A stretch of DNA of 64,000 nt from Plantibacter sp. Leaf314 (GTDB lineage: Bacteria > Actinomycetota > Actinomycetes > Actinomycetales > Microbacteriaceae): NCBI RefSeq assembly GCF_001423185.1, contig NZ_LMOB01000002.1:253573-317572 (forward strand). Direction: 5' to 3'. Below the pieces are notes generated by a model that saw only the letters and a list, made by a program, of their open reading frames with translations, was not told the DNA's origin and searched no databases. A program made the translations under genes and the position numbers. Positions 8,524 through 17,888 of the stretch are shown piece after piece; position 1 is the first letter of the stretch, and the number at the start of each line of letters is the position of its first letter.

Positions 8524-9369
8524 ATGTTCGACCCGGCGCTCCTCCGCACCTTCCTGGCCGTCGCCGAGACGCGGAACTTCACCAGGGCGGCCGCGCAGCT
8601 CGGGTTGAGCCAGCCGACGGTCAGCCAGCAGATCCGCCGCCTCGAGGAGGCCGCGGGGCGCTGGCTCGTGGTCCGCGACACGAGGGCCGTCCGTCTGACC
8701 GACAACGGCGATGCGATGGCCGGGTTCGCGCGGACCATCCTGGCCGCCCACGCCGCGGCCGAGAGCTACTTCACCGGTTCCGCGATGAGCGGTCGCCTCC
8801 GCTTCGGGGCGGCCGACGATCTGGCGATGACCCAGCTCCCCCGGATCCTGCGTCACTTCCGGCAGGGCCACCCGCAGCTCAACCTCGAACTGACCGTCAA
8901 CCAGAGCGGGCCGCTCTACCGCCGGTTGAAGGCGGGCGCGCTCGACCTCATCTTCATCAAGATGCACCCCGGTCAGAACGAGGGGAAGCTCGTCCGGACC
9001 GACTCGATGGTCTGGGTCGGCCTCGAGAAGACGGCCATCGAGCCCGGCCAGCCGATCCCCCTCATCGCCTACCAGGACCCGAGCCTGTCGCGGCAGCTCG
9101 CGATCGACGCGCTCGAAGCGGCCGGGCGCACCTGGCGCATCACCTGCAGCACCCGCGAGGTCAACGGGGTGCTCGCCGCCGTCCGCGCCGGCCTCGGCGT
9201 CGCGGTCTTCCCCCGCAGCCTCATCCCGAGCGACCTCGTGATGCTGAGCAACCGACTCGAGCTGCCGCCCCTCGGGGGCGTCGACTTCACGCTGCTCGCC
9301 AACCCCCTGGCCGCCTCGGGCCCGGTCGAAGCGCTCTCCTCGGCGATCATGGACCGCTCGCTCGCCTGA
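8524..9369 (+). CDS. LysR-family transcriptional regulator
   Basis: A 281-residue LysR regulator. Residues 1-60 form the winged helix-turn-helix (FDPALLRTFLAVAETRNFTR, then GLSQPTVSQQIRRLEEAAG); residues about 88-280 form the type-2 periplasmic-binding-like effector domain. The start ATG directly opens the conserved HTH. It is divergently transcribed from the MFS exporter at 7006-8370, the classic arrangement for an LTTR and its target. The effector is unknown. A dyad ends twelve bases upstream of the start. Confidence 0.92.
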   Translation: MFDPALLRTFLAVAETRNFTRAAAQLGLSQPTVSQQIRRLEEAAGRWLVVRDTRAVRLTDNGDAMAGFARTILAAHAAAESYFTGSAMSGRLRFGAADDLAMTQLPRILRHFRQGHPQLNLELTVNQSGPLYRRLKAGALDLIFIKMHPGQNEGKLVRTDSMVWVGLEKTAIEPGQPIPLIAYQDPSLSRQLAIDALEAAGRTWRITCSTREVNGVLAAVRAGLGVAVFPRSLIPSDLVMLSNRLELPPLGGVDFTLLANPLAASGPVEALSSAIMDRSLA

Positions 9370-9378
9370 CGAGGATCG

Positions 9379-9395
9379 CCGTCACACGGTGACGG
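9379..9395. terminator. Short hairpin between convergent genes
   Basis: A 7-bp perfect stem with a three-base loop spans the stop of the small unknown gene, just after the LysR stop. No T-tract; a plausible weak bidirectional terminator. Confidence 0.45.
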
Positions 9396-9681
9396 ATGCG
9401 GACTCCTCGGTGAACGGCGCCGGGATCAGGTACGTCTCGCGGACCTCGGCCGACTCGTGCGGGCCGCTGCCGTCCGGGGCGACGAAGGGCTCGTCGAACT
9501 CGACGATCCACGTCGTCAACCGGTCGGTCCACACCGAGATGAAGGCCGCCGCGCGCTGTCGGCCCGGCGCGACGATGACGCCGGACACGCGTGCCCCGGT
9601 CGACGGGTCCGTCTCCGGGTCGACGAGCACCAACACCTGCATGCCGACGCCGAACCCGTGCTCGTGCTTGTCCACCACCAT
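9382..9681 (-). CDS. Hypothetical protein
   Basis: A 99-residue soluble protein that I do not recognise. It begins MVVDKHEHGFGVGM and contains ARVSGVIVAPG and FISVWTDRLTTWIVEFDEP; the alternation of beta-like hydrophobic strands with acidic turns suggests a small beta domain. There are no membrane segments and no cysteines. A longer in-frame start exists at 9717. I prefer the ATG at 9681 because the minus-strand hexamer GATGAT precedes it by six bases, as at other likely leaderless genes here. It sits convergently to the LysR gene and 60 bases from the end of guaB1. Confidence 0.6.
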   Translation of the reverse strand: MVVDKHEHGFGVGMQVLVLVDPETDPSTGARVSGVIVAPGRQRAAAFISVWTDRLTTWIVEFDEPFVAPDGSGPHESAEVRETYLIPAPFTEESASVTV

Positions 9682-9741
9682 GCGTCCATCATCCCATCGC
9701 GTCCGTGGCCGTCGCACCTGGTCGTGCGCCCGCCACGTTGC

Positions 9742-11181
9742 TCACCAGGAGACCGGCAGCGCCTTGCCCTCCTCGTACCCGGCCGCCGACTGCACGCCGA
9801 CGATCGCGCGCTCGTGGAAGCCGGGGACCGTGTCGGCACCCGCGTACGTGAACGAGGAGCGGACGCCCGCGGTGATCATGTCGAGGAGGTCCTCCACGGA
9901 CGGCCGCAGCGGGTCGATCGTGATGCGCGAGGAGGAGATGCCCTCGGCGAAGAGGGTCTTGCGGGCCAGCTCGAACGGGTCGAGCCGGCCGAAGCGCTCG
10001 TGCACGGCCTTCGTCGACGCCATCCCCCAGCTCTCCTTGTAGATCGATCCGTCGGCGGCGCGCTGGAGTTCGCCCGGGGCCTCGATCGTGCCGGCGAACC
10101 AGGACCCGATCATCACGGAACTCGCACCGGCGGCGAGCGCGAGCGCGACGTCGCGCGGGTAGCGGACACCGCCGTCGGCCCAGACCGTGGCGCCGAGCGC
10201 GCGTGCTGCGGCGGCCGTCTCGAGGACGGCGGAGAACTGCGGACGCCCGACGGCGGTCATCATGCGCGTCGTACACATCGCGCCGGGGCCGACGCCGACC
10301 TTGAGGATGTCGGCACCGGCGTCGACGAGGTCCTGCACGGCGAGGGACGAGACGACGTTGCCCGCGACGATCGGGAGGCCGAGGTCGAGCGCCCGGACGG
10401 CGGCGATGGCCCGGAGCATGCCCTCCTGGTGGCCGTGCGCGGTGTCGATCACGAGGACGTCGACGCCGGCTGCGGCGAGCGCCTTCGCCTTCGCCGCGAC
10501 GTCGCCGTTGATGCCGACGGCCGCGGCGACCCGGAGACGGCCGGACGCGTCGAGCGCCGGGGTGTAGATGGTCGACCGGAGCGCGCTGGTGCGGCTCAAC
10601 GTGCCGACGACCGCGCCGTGGTGCAGCACCGGCGCGAACTCGACGTCCGCCGCCACCATGAGGTCGAAGGCGGCTCGGCCGCCGGTGACGTCGTCGGCGT
10701 CGATCGAGGCCAGCGGACCCCGTGCCAGGTCGCCGAGCCGCGCGTCGGGCAGCGCCGTGGCGAGTCGGGCGGCCGGGATGCAGCCGGCGAACGCGTCGTG
10801 CTCGTCGTGGAGCACGATGCCGTGGCCGGCGACCGCGGGGATGAGCCGCAGGGCCTCGGCGGCCGTCTGGTCGTCGCGCATGATCAGTGGGGTGTCGAAC
10901 GCGACGGGCTGTGCCTTGACCCAGCGGATCGCCGCATCGAGGTCTTGGAGCGGCATGTCCTGGGGCAGGACGCCGAGCCCGCCGCGGCGGGCGAGTGCCG
11001 CCGCCAGACGCGGGCCGGTGACGGAGTTCATGTTGGCCGAGACGATGGGGATCGTGGCGCCGGTGCCGTCGTCCGGAGCCAGGTCGACGTCGAGCCGGCT
11101 CGTGATCCCCGAGCGGCTGGGGACGAGGAAGACGTCCGAGTAGGTCAGGTCGTGGCTGGGAATCTCACCGATGAACCGCAT
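9742..11181 (-). CDS. guaB1: GuaB1-type GMP reductase/IMP dehydrogenase-related protein with CBS pair
   Basis: A 479-residue member of the IMPDH/GMPR family. A (beta/alpha)8 barrel is interrupted by a CBS pair (about 95-205); the catalytic loop GVGPGAMCTTRMM contains Cys303. The actinobacterial GuaB1 group has been characterised in mycobacteria as a GMP reductase (GMP to IMP with NADPH) despite its IMPDH-like layout, so I call it GMP reductase by family; the sequence alone does not separate the two reactions. It should act in purine salvage, with the CBS pair sensing nucleotides. TACGGT lies six bases before the ATG, indicating a leaderless message. Confidence 0.85.
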   Translation of the reverse strand: MRFIGEIPSHDLTYSDVFLVPSRSGITSRLDVDLAPDDGTGATIPIVSANMNSVTGPRLAAALARRGGLGVLPQDMPLQDLDAAIRWVKAQPVAFDTPLIMRDDQTAAEALRLIPAVAGHGIVLHDEHDAFAGCIPAARLATALPDARLGDLARGPLASIDADDVTGGRAAFDLMVAADVEFAPVLHHGAVVGTLSRTSALRSTIYTPALDASGRLRVAAAVGINGDVAAKAKALAAAGVDVLVIDTAHGHQEGMLRAIAAVRALDLGLPIVAGNVVSSLAVQDLVDAGADILKVGVGPGAMCTTRMMTAVGRPQFSAVLETAAAARALGATVWADGGVRYPRDVALALAAGASSVMIGSWFAGTIEAPGELQRAADGSIYKESWGMASTKAVHERFGRLDPFELARKTLFAEGISSSRITIDPLRPSVEDLLDMITAGVRSSFTYAGADTVPGFHERAIVGVQSAAGYEEGKALPVSW

Positions 11182-11187
11182 GAGAAC

Positions 11188-11193
11188 ACCGTA
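11188..11193 (-). promoter_or_regulatory. -10 element of guaB1 (leaderless)
   Basis: TACGGT on the minus strand ends six bases before the guaB1 ATG; no Shine-Dalgarno is present. Confidence 0.5.
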
Positions 11194-11234
11194 TCCCGAG
11201 CGGCGTCCGAGCCGCGCCGACGGCGGAATGGGTT

Positions 11235-11276
11235 TAGGCTTGATGACTGGATCGTGCGGGCATGTTCCCTGCCCGC
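11235..11276 (+). promoter_or_regulatory. sucA promoter -10 and leader hairpin
   Basis: TAGGCT at 11235-11240 is a plausible -10, giving a leader of about 70 bases before the proposed GTG. The leader contains a hairpin (GCGGGCA, seven-base loop, TGCCCGC) at 11256-11276. Any regulatory role is unknown. Confidence 0.35.
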
Positions 11277-11315
11277 AAACAGCAAGAATTCAACGGAGAG
11301 AGTGGGCGATCGACG

Positions 11316-14300
11316 GTGTCGAGCCAGATGACCGGAGTGGGCGCCGATGACGGCGCAACGAACGAATTCGGAGCCAATGAGTGGCTCGTCGACGAGATGT
11401 ACGAGCAGTACCTCGTCGACAAGGATTCCGTGGACCGCTCCTGGTGGCCGATCCTCGAGCACTACCGACCGGTGAACGGTGCCGCCCAGGGAACGACGGG
11501 TGAGCAGGCCGGTGCCGGTGCGGCTGCCGGCGGTGCGAGCGCCACCGCTCCGACGGCCTCCGCCGAGGACGCCGCCAACCGCGTCAACCCGCCGACGGCT
11601 CCGATCCAGGCCATTGGCGCACAGCCGGTGGCCCGCACCACCTCGGTGCAGGCGAAGCCGGCCCCGATCCCGGCCGACGCCCCCATGACGAGCCCGAACC
11701 AGGTCCAGCAGCCGAAGAGCGACCAGACCGAGCCCGCTCCCGAGGACGTCGACAAGGTCACGGTCCTGAAGGGCATGGCCAAGTCGCTCGCCACGAACAT
11801 GGACGCGAGCCTCACGGTCCCGACCGCGACGAGCGTGCGCACCATCCCCGCGAAGCTGATGATCGACAACCGCATCGTCATCAACAACCACCTGAAGCGC
11901 GCCAGAGGCGGCAAGGTCAGCTTCACCCACCTCATCGGGTGGGCGCTCATCCAGGCGTTGAAGGACTTCCCGAGCCAGAACGTCTACTACGAGGAGGCCG
12001 ACGGCAAGCCGACGGTCGTCGCGCCCGCGCACATCAACCTCGGCATCGCCATCGACCTGCCGAAGCCCGACGGCTCGCGCGCCCTCATGGTGCCGGGCAT
12101 CAAGCGTGCCGACACCCTCACGTTCAACGAGTACCTGTCCGCCTACGAGGACCTCGTCACCCGCGCCCGCAAGGGCAAGCTGACCGGGGCCGACTTCCAG
12201 GGCGTCACGATCTCGCTCACGAACCCGGGCGGCATCGGGACGGTCCACTCGGTCCCCCGCCTCATGAAGGGCCAGGGCTGCATCATCGGCGCCGGCGCGC
12301 TCGAGTACCCGGCCGAGTTCCAGGGCGCCTCCGAGCGCACGCTCAACGAGCTCGCGATCGGCAAGACGATCACCCTCACGAGCACCTACGACCACCGCGT
12401 CATCCAGGGTGCCGGCTCGGGCGAGTTCCTGAAGGTCGTGCACGAGCTGCTCATCGGCAGCCGCAGCTTCTACCAGGACATCTTCGCGGCCCTCCGCATC
12501 CCGTACGACCCGATCCACTGGTCGCCCGACATCAGCGTCGACCTCGCCGACGCCGTCGACAAGACCGCCCGCGTCCAGGAGCTCATCAACGCGTTCCGCG
12601 TCCGCGGCCACCTCATGGCCGACATCGACCCGCTCGAGTACGTGCAGCGCTCCCACCCCGACCTCGAGATCGAGACCCACGGACTCACGTTCTGGGACCT
12701 CGACCGCGAGTTCGTGACGGGCGCCTTCGGCTCGGCCCGCACGGCCAAGCTGCGCGACATCCTCGGTGTCCTGCGCGACTCCTACTGCCGCACCACGGGC
12801 ATCGAGTACATGCACATCCAGGACCCCGCGCAGCGCAAGTGGATCCAGAGCAAGGTCGAGCGCAAGTACGAGAAGCCCACGCACGACGAGCAGATGCGCA
12901 TCCTCGGGAAGCTCAACGAGGCCGAGGCCTTCGAGACCTTCCTGCAGACGAAGTACGTCGGCCAGAAGCGCTTCAGCCTCGAGGGCGGCGAGTCGACCAT
13001 CGCCCTCCTCGACACCATCCTCCAGGGTGCCTCCCAGGCCCAGCTCGACGAGGTCGCCATCGGCATGGCCCACCGCGGCCGCCTCAACGTCCTCACGAAC
13101 ATCGCCGGCAAGACGTACGGTCAGATCTTCCGCGAGTTCGAGGGCACGCAGGACCCGGCGAGCCACGGTTCCGGCGACGTGAAGTACCACCTCGGCACCG
13201 AGGGCACGTTCAAGGCCGAGGACGGCCGCGAGATCCCGGTCTACCTGGCCGCGAACCCCTCGCACCTCGAGGCCGTGAACGGCGTGCTCGAGGGCATCGT
13301 CCGCGCGAAGCAGGACCGCGGGCCGATCGGCGCGTTCGGCACCCTCCCGATCCTCATCCACGGCGACGCGGCGATGGCCGGTCAGGGCGTCGTCCTCGAG
13401 ACGATGCAGCTGTCCCAGCTCCGCGGCTACCGCACGGGTGGAACGGTCCACGTCGTCATCAACAACCAGGTCGGCTTCACGACGCCTCCCGGCGAGGGCC
13501 GTTCCTCCATCTACAACACCGACGTCGCGAAGACCATCCAGGCACCGATCTTCCACGTGAACGGCGACGACCCCGAGGCCGTCGTCCGGGTCGCGGAGCT
13601 CGCCTTCGAGTACCGCCAGGAGTTCAAGCGCGACGTCGTCATCGACCTCGTGTGCTACCGCCGACGCGGCCACAACGAGGGCGACGACCCGTCGATGACG
13701 CAGCCGCTCATGTACAGCCTCATCGAGGCGAAGCGCTCGGTCCGGAAGCTGTACACCGAGGCGCTCGTCGGTCGTGGCGACATCACCGAGGAGGAGTACG
13801 AGGCCGCTCACCGCGACTTCCAGGACCGCCTCGAGCGCGCCTTCATGGAGACGCACGCCGAGCAGACCTCGCCGACGCCGGTCCCGACGGAGGTCCTCGA
13901 CGAGGACGGCTACTCCGGCGAGCTCGAGACGACCGGGGTCTCGGAGGGCGTCGTCCAGCTGATCGGCGACGCGTTCAACAACAAGCCGGCCGGCTTCACG
14001 GTGCACCCGAAGGTGCAGCAGCTGCTCGAGAAGCGCCTCGACATGAGCCGCAACGGCAACATCGACTGGGGCTTCGGCGAGCTGCTGGCCCTCGGGTCCG
14101 TCCTCATCGAGGGCACCCCGGTGCGCATGTCCGGTCAGGACTCCCGACGCGGCACCTTCGTGCAGCGTCACGCGGTCCTCCACGACCGGGTCAACGGCCA
14201 GGAGTGGCTGCCGCTCGCGAACCTCAGCGACAACCAGGCACGGTTCTGGATCTACGACTCGCTCCTCAGCGAGTACGCGGTCATGGGCTTCGAGTACGGC

Positions 14301-15083
14301 TACTCGGTCGAGCGGGCCGACGCCCTCGTGCTGTGGGAGGCGCAGTTCGGTGACTTCACCAACGGCGCGCAGACCATCATCGACGAGTTCATCTCCTCCG
14401 CGGAGCAGAAGTGGTCGCAGCGGTCGAGTGTCACGCTCCTCCTCCCCCACGGCTACGAGGGACAGGGGCCCGACCACTCGTCCGCACGGATCGAGCGGTT
14501 CCTCCAGCTCTGCGCCGAGGACAACATGACCGTCGCTCGCCCGTCGACCCCGGCGTCGTACTTCCACCTGCTCCGCCGTCAGGCGTACGCACGCCCGCGC
14601 CGCCCGCTCGTCGTCTTCACCCCGAAGGCGATGCTGCGACTGCGCGGTGCGACCAGTCCGGTGGCGGACTTCACCTCGGGTCGCTTCGAGCCGGTGATCG
14701 ACGACGCCAGGATCACCGACAAGGCGGCGGTCAAGCGGGTGCTGCTGCACTCCGGCAAGATCCACTACGACCTGCTGAGCGAACTGCAGAAGCAGCCGAA
14801 CGAGGAGATCGCCCTCGTCCGCGTCGAGCAGTTCTACCCGGTCCCCGCGGCGGAGCTGAACGCGGTCGTCGCCCAGTACCCGGACGCCGAGCTCGTCTGG
14901 GTGCAGGACGAACCCGAGAACCAGGGTGCGTGGCCGTTCATCTGTCTCGAGGCCGCCAAGCACCTCGAAGGCCGGACGGTCCGCAACGTGTCGCGGACCG
15001 CGTCCGCGTCGCCCGCGACCGGTTCCGCGAAGCGTCACGCCGCTGAGCAGGCCGAGCTGCTGCGCACCGCGCTCGCGCTCTGA
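11316..15083 (+). CDS. sucA: Multifunctional 2-oxoglutarate dehydrogenase E2/E1 (SucA/Kgd)
   Basis: With the GTG at 11316 the protein has 1255 residues. An N-terminal helical motif (ANEWLVDEMYEQYLVD) is followed by an Ala/Pro/Thr-rich linker, an E2-like acyltransferase domain (about 125-370, His360 in STYDHRVIQGAG) and the thiamine-diphosphate E1 domains (MAHRGRLNVL near 585, HGDAAMAGQGVVLET near 682). This fused E2o/E1o layout is the actinobacterial form, which joins the pyruvate dehydrogenase E2/E3 to make 2-oxoglutarate dehydrogenase and can also decarboxylate 2-oxoglutarate. In-frame codons extend to 11262 and a further start lies at 11328. I chose GTG because related proteins begin with a similar SSQ-TGVG stretch; the GGAGAG upstream is rather distant. 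A long hairpin follows the stop. Confidence 0.93.
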   Translation: MSSQMTGVGADDGATNEFGANEWLVDEMYEQYLVDKDSVDRSWWPILEHYRPVNGAAQGTTGEQAGAGAAAGGASATAPTASAEDAANRVNPPTAPIQAIGAQPVARTTSVQAKPAPIPADAPMTSPNQVQQPKSDQTEPAPEDVDKVTVLKGMAKSLATNMDASLTVPTATSVRTIPAKLMIDNRIVINNHLKRARGGKVSFTHLIGWALIQALKDFPSQNVYYEEADGKPTVVAPAHINLGIAIDLPKPDGSRALMVPGIKRADTLTFNEYLSAYEDLVTRARKGKLTGADFQGVTISLTNPGGIGTVHSVPRLMKGQGCIIGAGALEYPAEFQGASERTLNELAIGKTITLTSTYDHRVIQGAGSGEFLKVVHELLIGSRSFYQDIFAALRIPYDPIHWSPDISVDLADAVDKTARVQELINAFRVRGHLMADIDPLEYVQRSHPDLEIETHGLTFWDLDREFVTGAFGSARTAKLRDILGVLRDSYCRTTGIEYMHIQDPAQRKWIQSKVERKYEKPTHDEQMRILGKLNEAEAFETFLQTKYVGQKRFSLEGGESTIALLDTILQGASQAQLDEVAIGMAHRGRLNVLTNIAGKTYGQIFREFEGTQDPASHGSGDVKYHLGTEGTFKAEDGREIPVYLAANPSHLEAVNGVLEGIVRAKQDRGPIGAFGTLPILIHGDAAMAGQGVVLETMQLSQLRGYRTGGTVHVVINNQVGFTTPPGEGRSSIYNTDVAKTIQAPIFHVNGDDPEAVVRVAELAFEYRQEFKRDVVIDLVCYRRRGHNEGDDPSMTQPLMYSLIEAKRSVRKLYTEALVGRGDITEEEYEAAHRDFQDRLERAFMETHAEQTSPTPVPTEVLDEDGYSGELETTGVSEGVVQLIGDAFNNKPAGFTVHPKVQQLLEKRLDMSRNGNIDWGFGELLALGSVLIEGTPVRMSGQDSRRGTFVQRHAVLHDRVNGQEWLPLANLSDNQARFWIYDSLLSEYAVMGFEYGYSVERADALVLWEAQFGDFTNGAQTIIDEFISSAEQKWSQRSSVTLLLPHGYEGQGPDHSSARIERFLQLCAEDNMTVARPSTPASYFHLLRRQAYARPRRPLVVFTPKAMLRLRGATSPVADFTSGRFEPVIDDARITDKAAVKRVLLHSGKIHYDLLSELQKQPNEEIALVRVEQFYPVPAAELNAVVAQYPDAELVWVQDEPENQGAWPFICLEAAKHLEGRTVRNVSRTASASPATGSAKRHAAEQAELLRTALAL

Positions 15084-15090
15084 CGCGACA

Positions 15091-15138
15091 GCTGACGACG
15101 AAGGCCGCCCGTTTCGACGGGCGGCCTTCGTCGTCAGC
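15091..15138 (+). terminator. Terminator after sucA, 22-bp perfect stem with TTCG loop
   Basis: A perfect 22-bp stem closes on a TTCG tetraloop eight bases after the sucA stop. No T-tract follows. It separates sucA from the antiporter gene, which has its own -10 at 15181. Confidence 0.85.
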
Positions 15139-15180
15139 GGGACGACAGCGATCCGTGGGCGGTCGGTGAGCGTGCGCCAA

Positions 15181-15186
15181 TAGGCT
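15181..15186 (+). promoter_or_regulatory. -10 element of the antiporter gene (leaderless)
   Basis: TAGGCT is followed by six bases and the ATG at 15193, without a Shine-Dalgarno. Confidence 0.5.
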
Positions 15187-15192
15187 GACGCC

Positions 15193-16896
15193 ATGGACTT
15201 CGCATTCCTCGCCGTCGTCGCGGTGGTGACCATCGTCGCGGTGGCCCGCTTCGCGACCAAACTGCGCGTGGCAGCCCCACTCATCCTCGTCCTCGTCGGA
15301 TTGGCGCTCAGCTACCTGCCGTTCGTGCCGGACGTCGAGGTCAAGCCGGAGTGGATCCTCGCCGGCGTGCTGCCCCCGCTGCTCTATTCGGCGGCGGTCA
15401 ACGTCCCGCTCGTGGACTTCCGTCGCAACCTGAAGGCGATCTCGGGGCTGTCGGTCGTCCTCGTCGTCGTCTCGTCCGTGCTGATCGGCCTCATCCTGTC
15501 GACGATCCTGCCCGACCTCAGCCTGGCCGCCGGCATCGCCCTCGGCGCGGTCGTCAGTCCGACGGACGCCGTCGCCGCGACCTCGATCGGCAAGCGGCTC
15601 GGCATGCCGCCGCGCCTCGTCAGCGTGCTCGAGGGCGAGAGCCTCGTGAACGACGCGTCCGCGCTCGTGCTGCTCCGCTCGGCGATCGCGGCGACGGCGG
15701 GATCCGTCTCGCTCTGGGGCGTGATCGGCGACTTCGCCTACGCCGTCGCATTGGCCATCGCCATCGGGATCGTCGTGGGGTTCGTGACCGTCCGCATCCG
15801 CTCGCGGCTCGGGGATCCCGTGCTGACGACGGTCGTCTCGTTCGCCGTGCCGTTCATCGCCTACCTCCCGGCCGAGCACTTCCACGCCTCCGGGGTCCTC
15901 TCCGTCGTGGTCGCAGGGCTCTACACCGGTCACCAGAGCGCGAAGTACTTCACCGCGCAGGACCGCATCAGCGAGCGGATCAACTGGCGGACCACCCAGT
16001 TCCTCCTCGAGAACGGCGTGTTCCTGCTCATGGGACTCGAACTCGAGGCCATCGTCTCGCAGGTCGAACAGGACGATCTCGGCATCTGGCCCTCGATCGG
16101 CCTCGGACTCCTGACCGCCTGCACACTCATCGTCGTGCGGATCGTCTTCGTCGGCGGCCTCGTCTGGTCGTTGCGCCGGGACGAACGCGAAGCCCTGTCG
16201 CGGCGGCCGAAGCTCGACGAGTTCTCGGCGCGGCTCGAGGACCACCCCTCGGAGAACCCCCGGTCGGCCAGACGGAAGGCCGCCTTCACGCGGTCGATCG
16301 CCCGCCGGACCGCCGACCTCGACTTCCTCCAGCGCGAAGGCCTCGGCTGGCGGGGTGGAGCGGTCCTCGCCTGGGCAGGGATGCGCGGCGTCGTCACGAT
16401 CGCGGCCGCGCAGTCTCTGCCGCTCGAGACCCCGTACCGCGCCGAGTTGGTGCTCATCGCCTTCACCGTCGCGATCGTCACCCTGCTCCTGCAGGGCGGC
16501 TCGCTGCCGCTCGTCATCCGACTGAGCCGCGTGGGCGGCACGGACCAGGAAGCGGCGACGGCGGAGCTGGCCGGCCTCGTCGAGGAGATCTCGACGGTCG
16601 GCGTCGCCGCCCTCGACGACCCGCAGCTCCGGACCGACGATGGCGAGCCGTTCGACCCCGCCGTCGTCGACCGGGTGCGCACGACCAGTCTCATCCGTGT
16701 GGAGTCGGCCGCGGAGCGGACGGACGCCGGCGTCGGGCCGCACGAGCAGTACCGCCAGCTCAGGCGACGGGTGCTCGACGCCGAACGCGACGCCCTCCTG
16801 GACGCGCGCGCGACCGGGAGTTACCCCTCAGAGGTGCTCGCGAGAGCACAACGCATGCTCGATGTCGAGGAGTCCCGCCTCGACGGCGCGGGGTGA
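15193..16896 (+). CDS. CPA1-family Na+/H+ antiporter
   Basis: A 567-residue monovalent cation:proton antiporter. About twelve membrane segments occupy residues 1-435; GAVVSPTDAVAATSIG and EGESLVNDASALVLLR contain the acidic residues typical of the ion site of CPA1/NhaP-type exchangers. The last about 130 residues are a cytoplasmic, charged, helix-rich tail. It expels Na+ (or K+) in exchange for protons and so serves pH and salt homeostasis. The ATG follows a TAGGCT element by six bases. It is convergent with rsrA, only 16 bases away. Confidence 0.9.
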   Translation: MDFAFLAVVAVVTIVAVARFATKLRVAAPLILVLVGLALSYLPFVPDVEVKPEWILAGVLPPLLYSAAVNVPLVDFRRNLKAISGLSVVLVVVSSVLIGLILSTILPDLSLAAGIALGAVVSPTDAVAATSIGKRLGMPPRLVSVLEGESLVNDASALVLLRSAIAATAGSVSLWGVIGDFAYAVALAIAIGIVVGFVTVRIRSRLGDPVLTTVVSFAVPFIAYLPAEHFHASGVLSVVVAGLYTGHQSAKYFTAQDRISERINWRTTQFLLENGVFLLMGLELEAIVSQVEQDDLGIWPSIGLGLLTACTLIVVRIVFVGGLVWSLRRDEREALSRRPKLDEFSARLEDHPSENPRSARRKAAFTRSIARRTADLDFLQREGLGWRGGAVLAWAGMRGVVTIAAAQSLPLETPYRAELVLIAFTVAIVTLLLQGGSLPLVIRLSRVGGTDQEAATAELAGLVEEISTVGVAALDDPQLRTDDGEPFDPAVVDRVRTTSLIRVESAAERTDAGVGPHEQYRQLRRRVLDAERDALLDARATGSYPSEVLARAQRMLDVEESRLDGAG

Positions 16897-16912
16897 ACCG
16901 CAGCGACCGTGG

Positions 16913-17164
16913 TCAGGCGCTCTCGTGCGCGGCCTGGGTGGCCCGCAGGGAGGCCAGCACCTGGTTCTTGAGGTCCTCGGGGGCCGTCTCCTTGCAGGCG
17001 CGCTGCACGGCCTCCGTCAGCGTCTGGGCGACCAGCGCCTCGTTCTGACACTCGGGACAGCTCGCGAGATGCTCACGGATGTCCGCGGCCTCGGTCTTGC
17101 ACACCTCGTGACGGAGGTACTCCTCGAGGTCCTTCTTGGCTTTGTCGCAGCCGCAGTCGCTCAT
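16913..17164 (-). CDS. rsrA: Redox-sensitive zinc anti-sigma factor (RsrA/RshA-like)
   Basis: An 83-residue ZAS-family anti-sigma factor with the signature H32-x3-C36-x2-C39 in [10 protein letters not shown], plus Cys4, Cys6 and Cys22. In Streptomyces and mycobacteria such proteins bind zinc and sequester SigR/SigH under reducing conditions; thiol oxidation forms a disulphide, ejects zinc and frees the sigma factor. The ATG at 17164 overlaps the sigR stop by four bases (ATGA), so the pair is translationally coupled and anti-sigma is made in step with sigma. The longer in-frame reading upstream lies inside sigR and is not real. Confidence 0.92.
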   Translation of the reverse strand: MSDCGCDKAKKDLEEYLRHEVCKTEAADIREHLASCPECQNEALVAQTLTEAVQRACKETAPEDLKNQVLASLRATQAAHESA

Positions 17165-17850
17165 TTCTTGCTCCCCTGCTTCGTCACGCTGAAGCCGCGT
17201 GATTCGGCGTAGTCGGCCAACAGGTCGCGAAGGAGTCGTCGGCCACGGTGCAGACGACTCATCACGGTCCCGATGGGGGTCTTCATGATGTCGGCGATCT
17301 CCTGGTAGGCGAACCCCTCCACGTCGGCGAGGTACACCGCGAGTCGGAAGTCCTCCGGGATGGCCTGCAGCGCGTCCTTGACGTCGCTGTCGGGCAGGTG
17401 ATCGATCGCTTCGGCCTCGGCGGATCGGCTCGAGGTGGCGCTGATCGACTCGGCACCACCCAACTGCCAGTCCTCGAGGTCGTCGATGGTGCCCTGATAC
17501 GGCTCGCGCTGCTTCTTCCGATACGTGTTGATGTACGTGTTCGTGAGGATGCGGTAGAGCCACGCCTTCAGGTTGGTGCCCTGTTCGAACTGCGCGAACG
17601 CGGCGAAGGCCTTGACGAACGTCTCCTGGACGAGGTCCTGAGCATCCGACGGGTTCTTCGTCATGCGCATGGCAGCGCCGTACAGCTGATCGATGAACGG
17701 CAGTGCCTGTGCTTCGAACAGTGATCGGGGGTCCGGCTCGGCCGGAAGGGCTTCTGGGTCGACGGAGGTCATCACCGGCCAGTCTACGGCCAGCGCCAGA
17801 CGGCCGTGATCGGCCTCGACCACCGGTCGTTCCAATACCGCTGTGGACAT
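17161..17850 (-). CDS. sigR: ECF RNA polymerase sigma factor SigR/SigH
   Basis: A 229-residue group-4 sigma factor of the thiol-stress SigR/SigH type. Region 2 (about 45-110) contains [17 protein letters not shown] and [19 protein letters not shown]; region 4 (about 165-215) contains [17 protein letters not shown] and [11 protein letters not shown]. It directs transcription of thioredoxin and other disulphide-stress genes. The minus strand has AAGGAGG six bases before the ATG at 17850, which fixes the start. It is followed by rsrA with a four-base overlap and is divergent from aroA. A GGAAT-N18-GTT promoter, the form recognised by SigR itself, lies upstream inside aroA, predicting positive autoregulation. 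Confidence 0.94.
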   Translation of the reverse strand: MSTAVLERPVVEADHGRLALAVDWPVMTSVDPEALPAEPDPRSLFEAQALPFIDQLYGAAMRMTKNPSDAQDLVQETFVKAFAAFAQFEQGTNLKAWLYRILTNTYINTYRKKQREPYQGTIDDLEDWQLGGAESISATSSRSAEAEAIDHLPDSDVKDALQAIPEDFRLAVYLADVEGFAYQEIADIMKTPIGTVMSRLHRGRRLLRDLLADYAESRGFSVTKQGSKK

Positions 17851-17888
17851 CCGTTCCTCCTTCTACTCGTGACCCCGACTACTGTTGG

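Noticed and set aside
11145..15284. Open frame of 1379 codons antisense to sucA
   Set aside because: It is a codon-position shadow of the high-GC sucA gene: composition is extreme in Leu, Arg, Asp and Val with no recognisable motif, while sucA is fully supported.
17824..17836. Second GGAAC-like word for a SigR promoter
   Set aside because: It lies inside the sigR coding region, lacks the T of GGAAT and has no GTT at the right distance.
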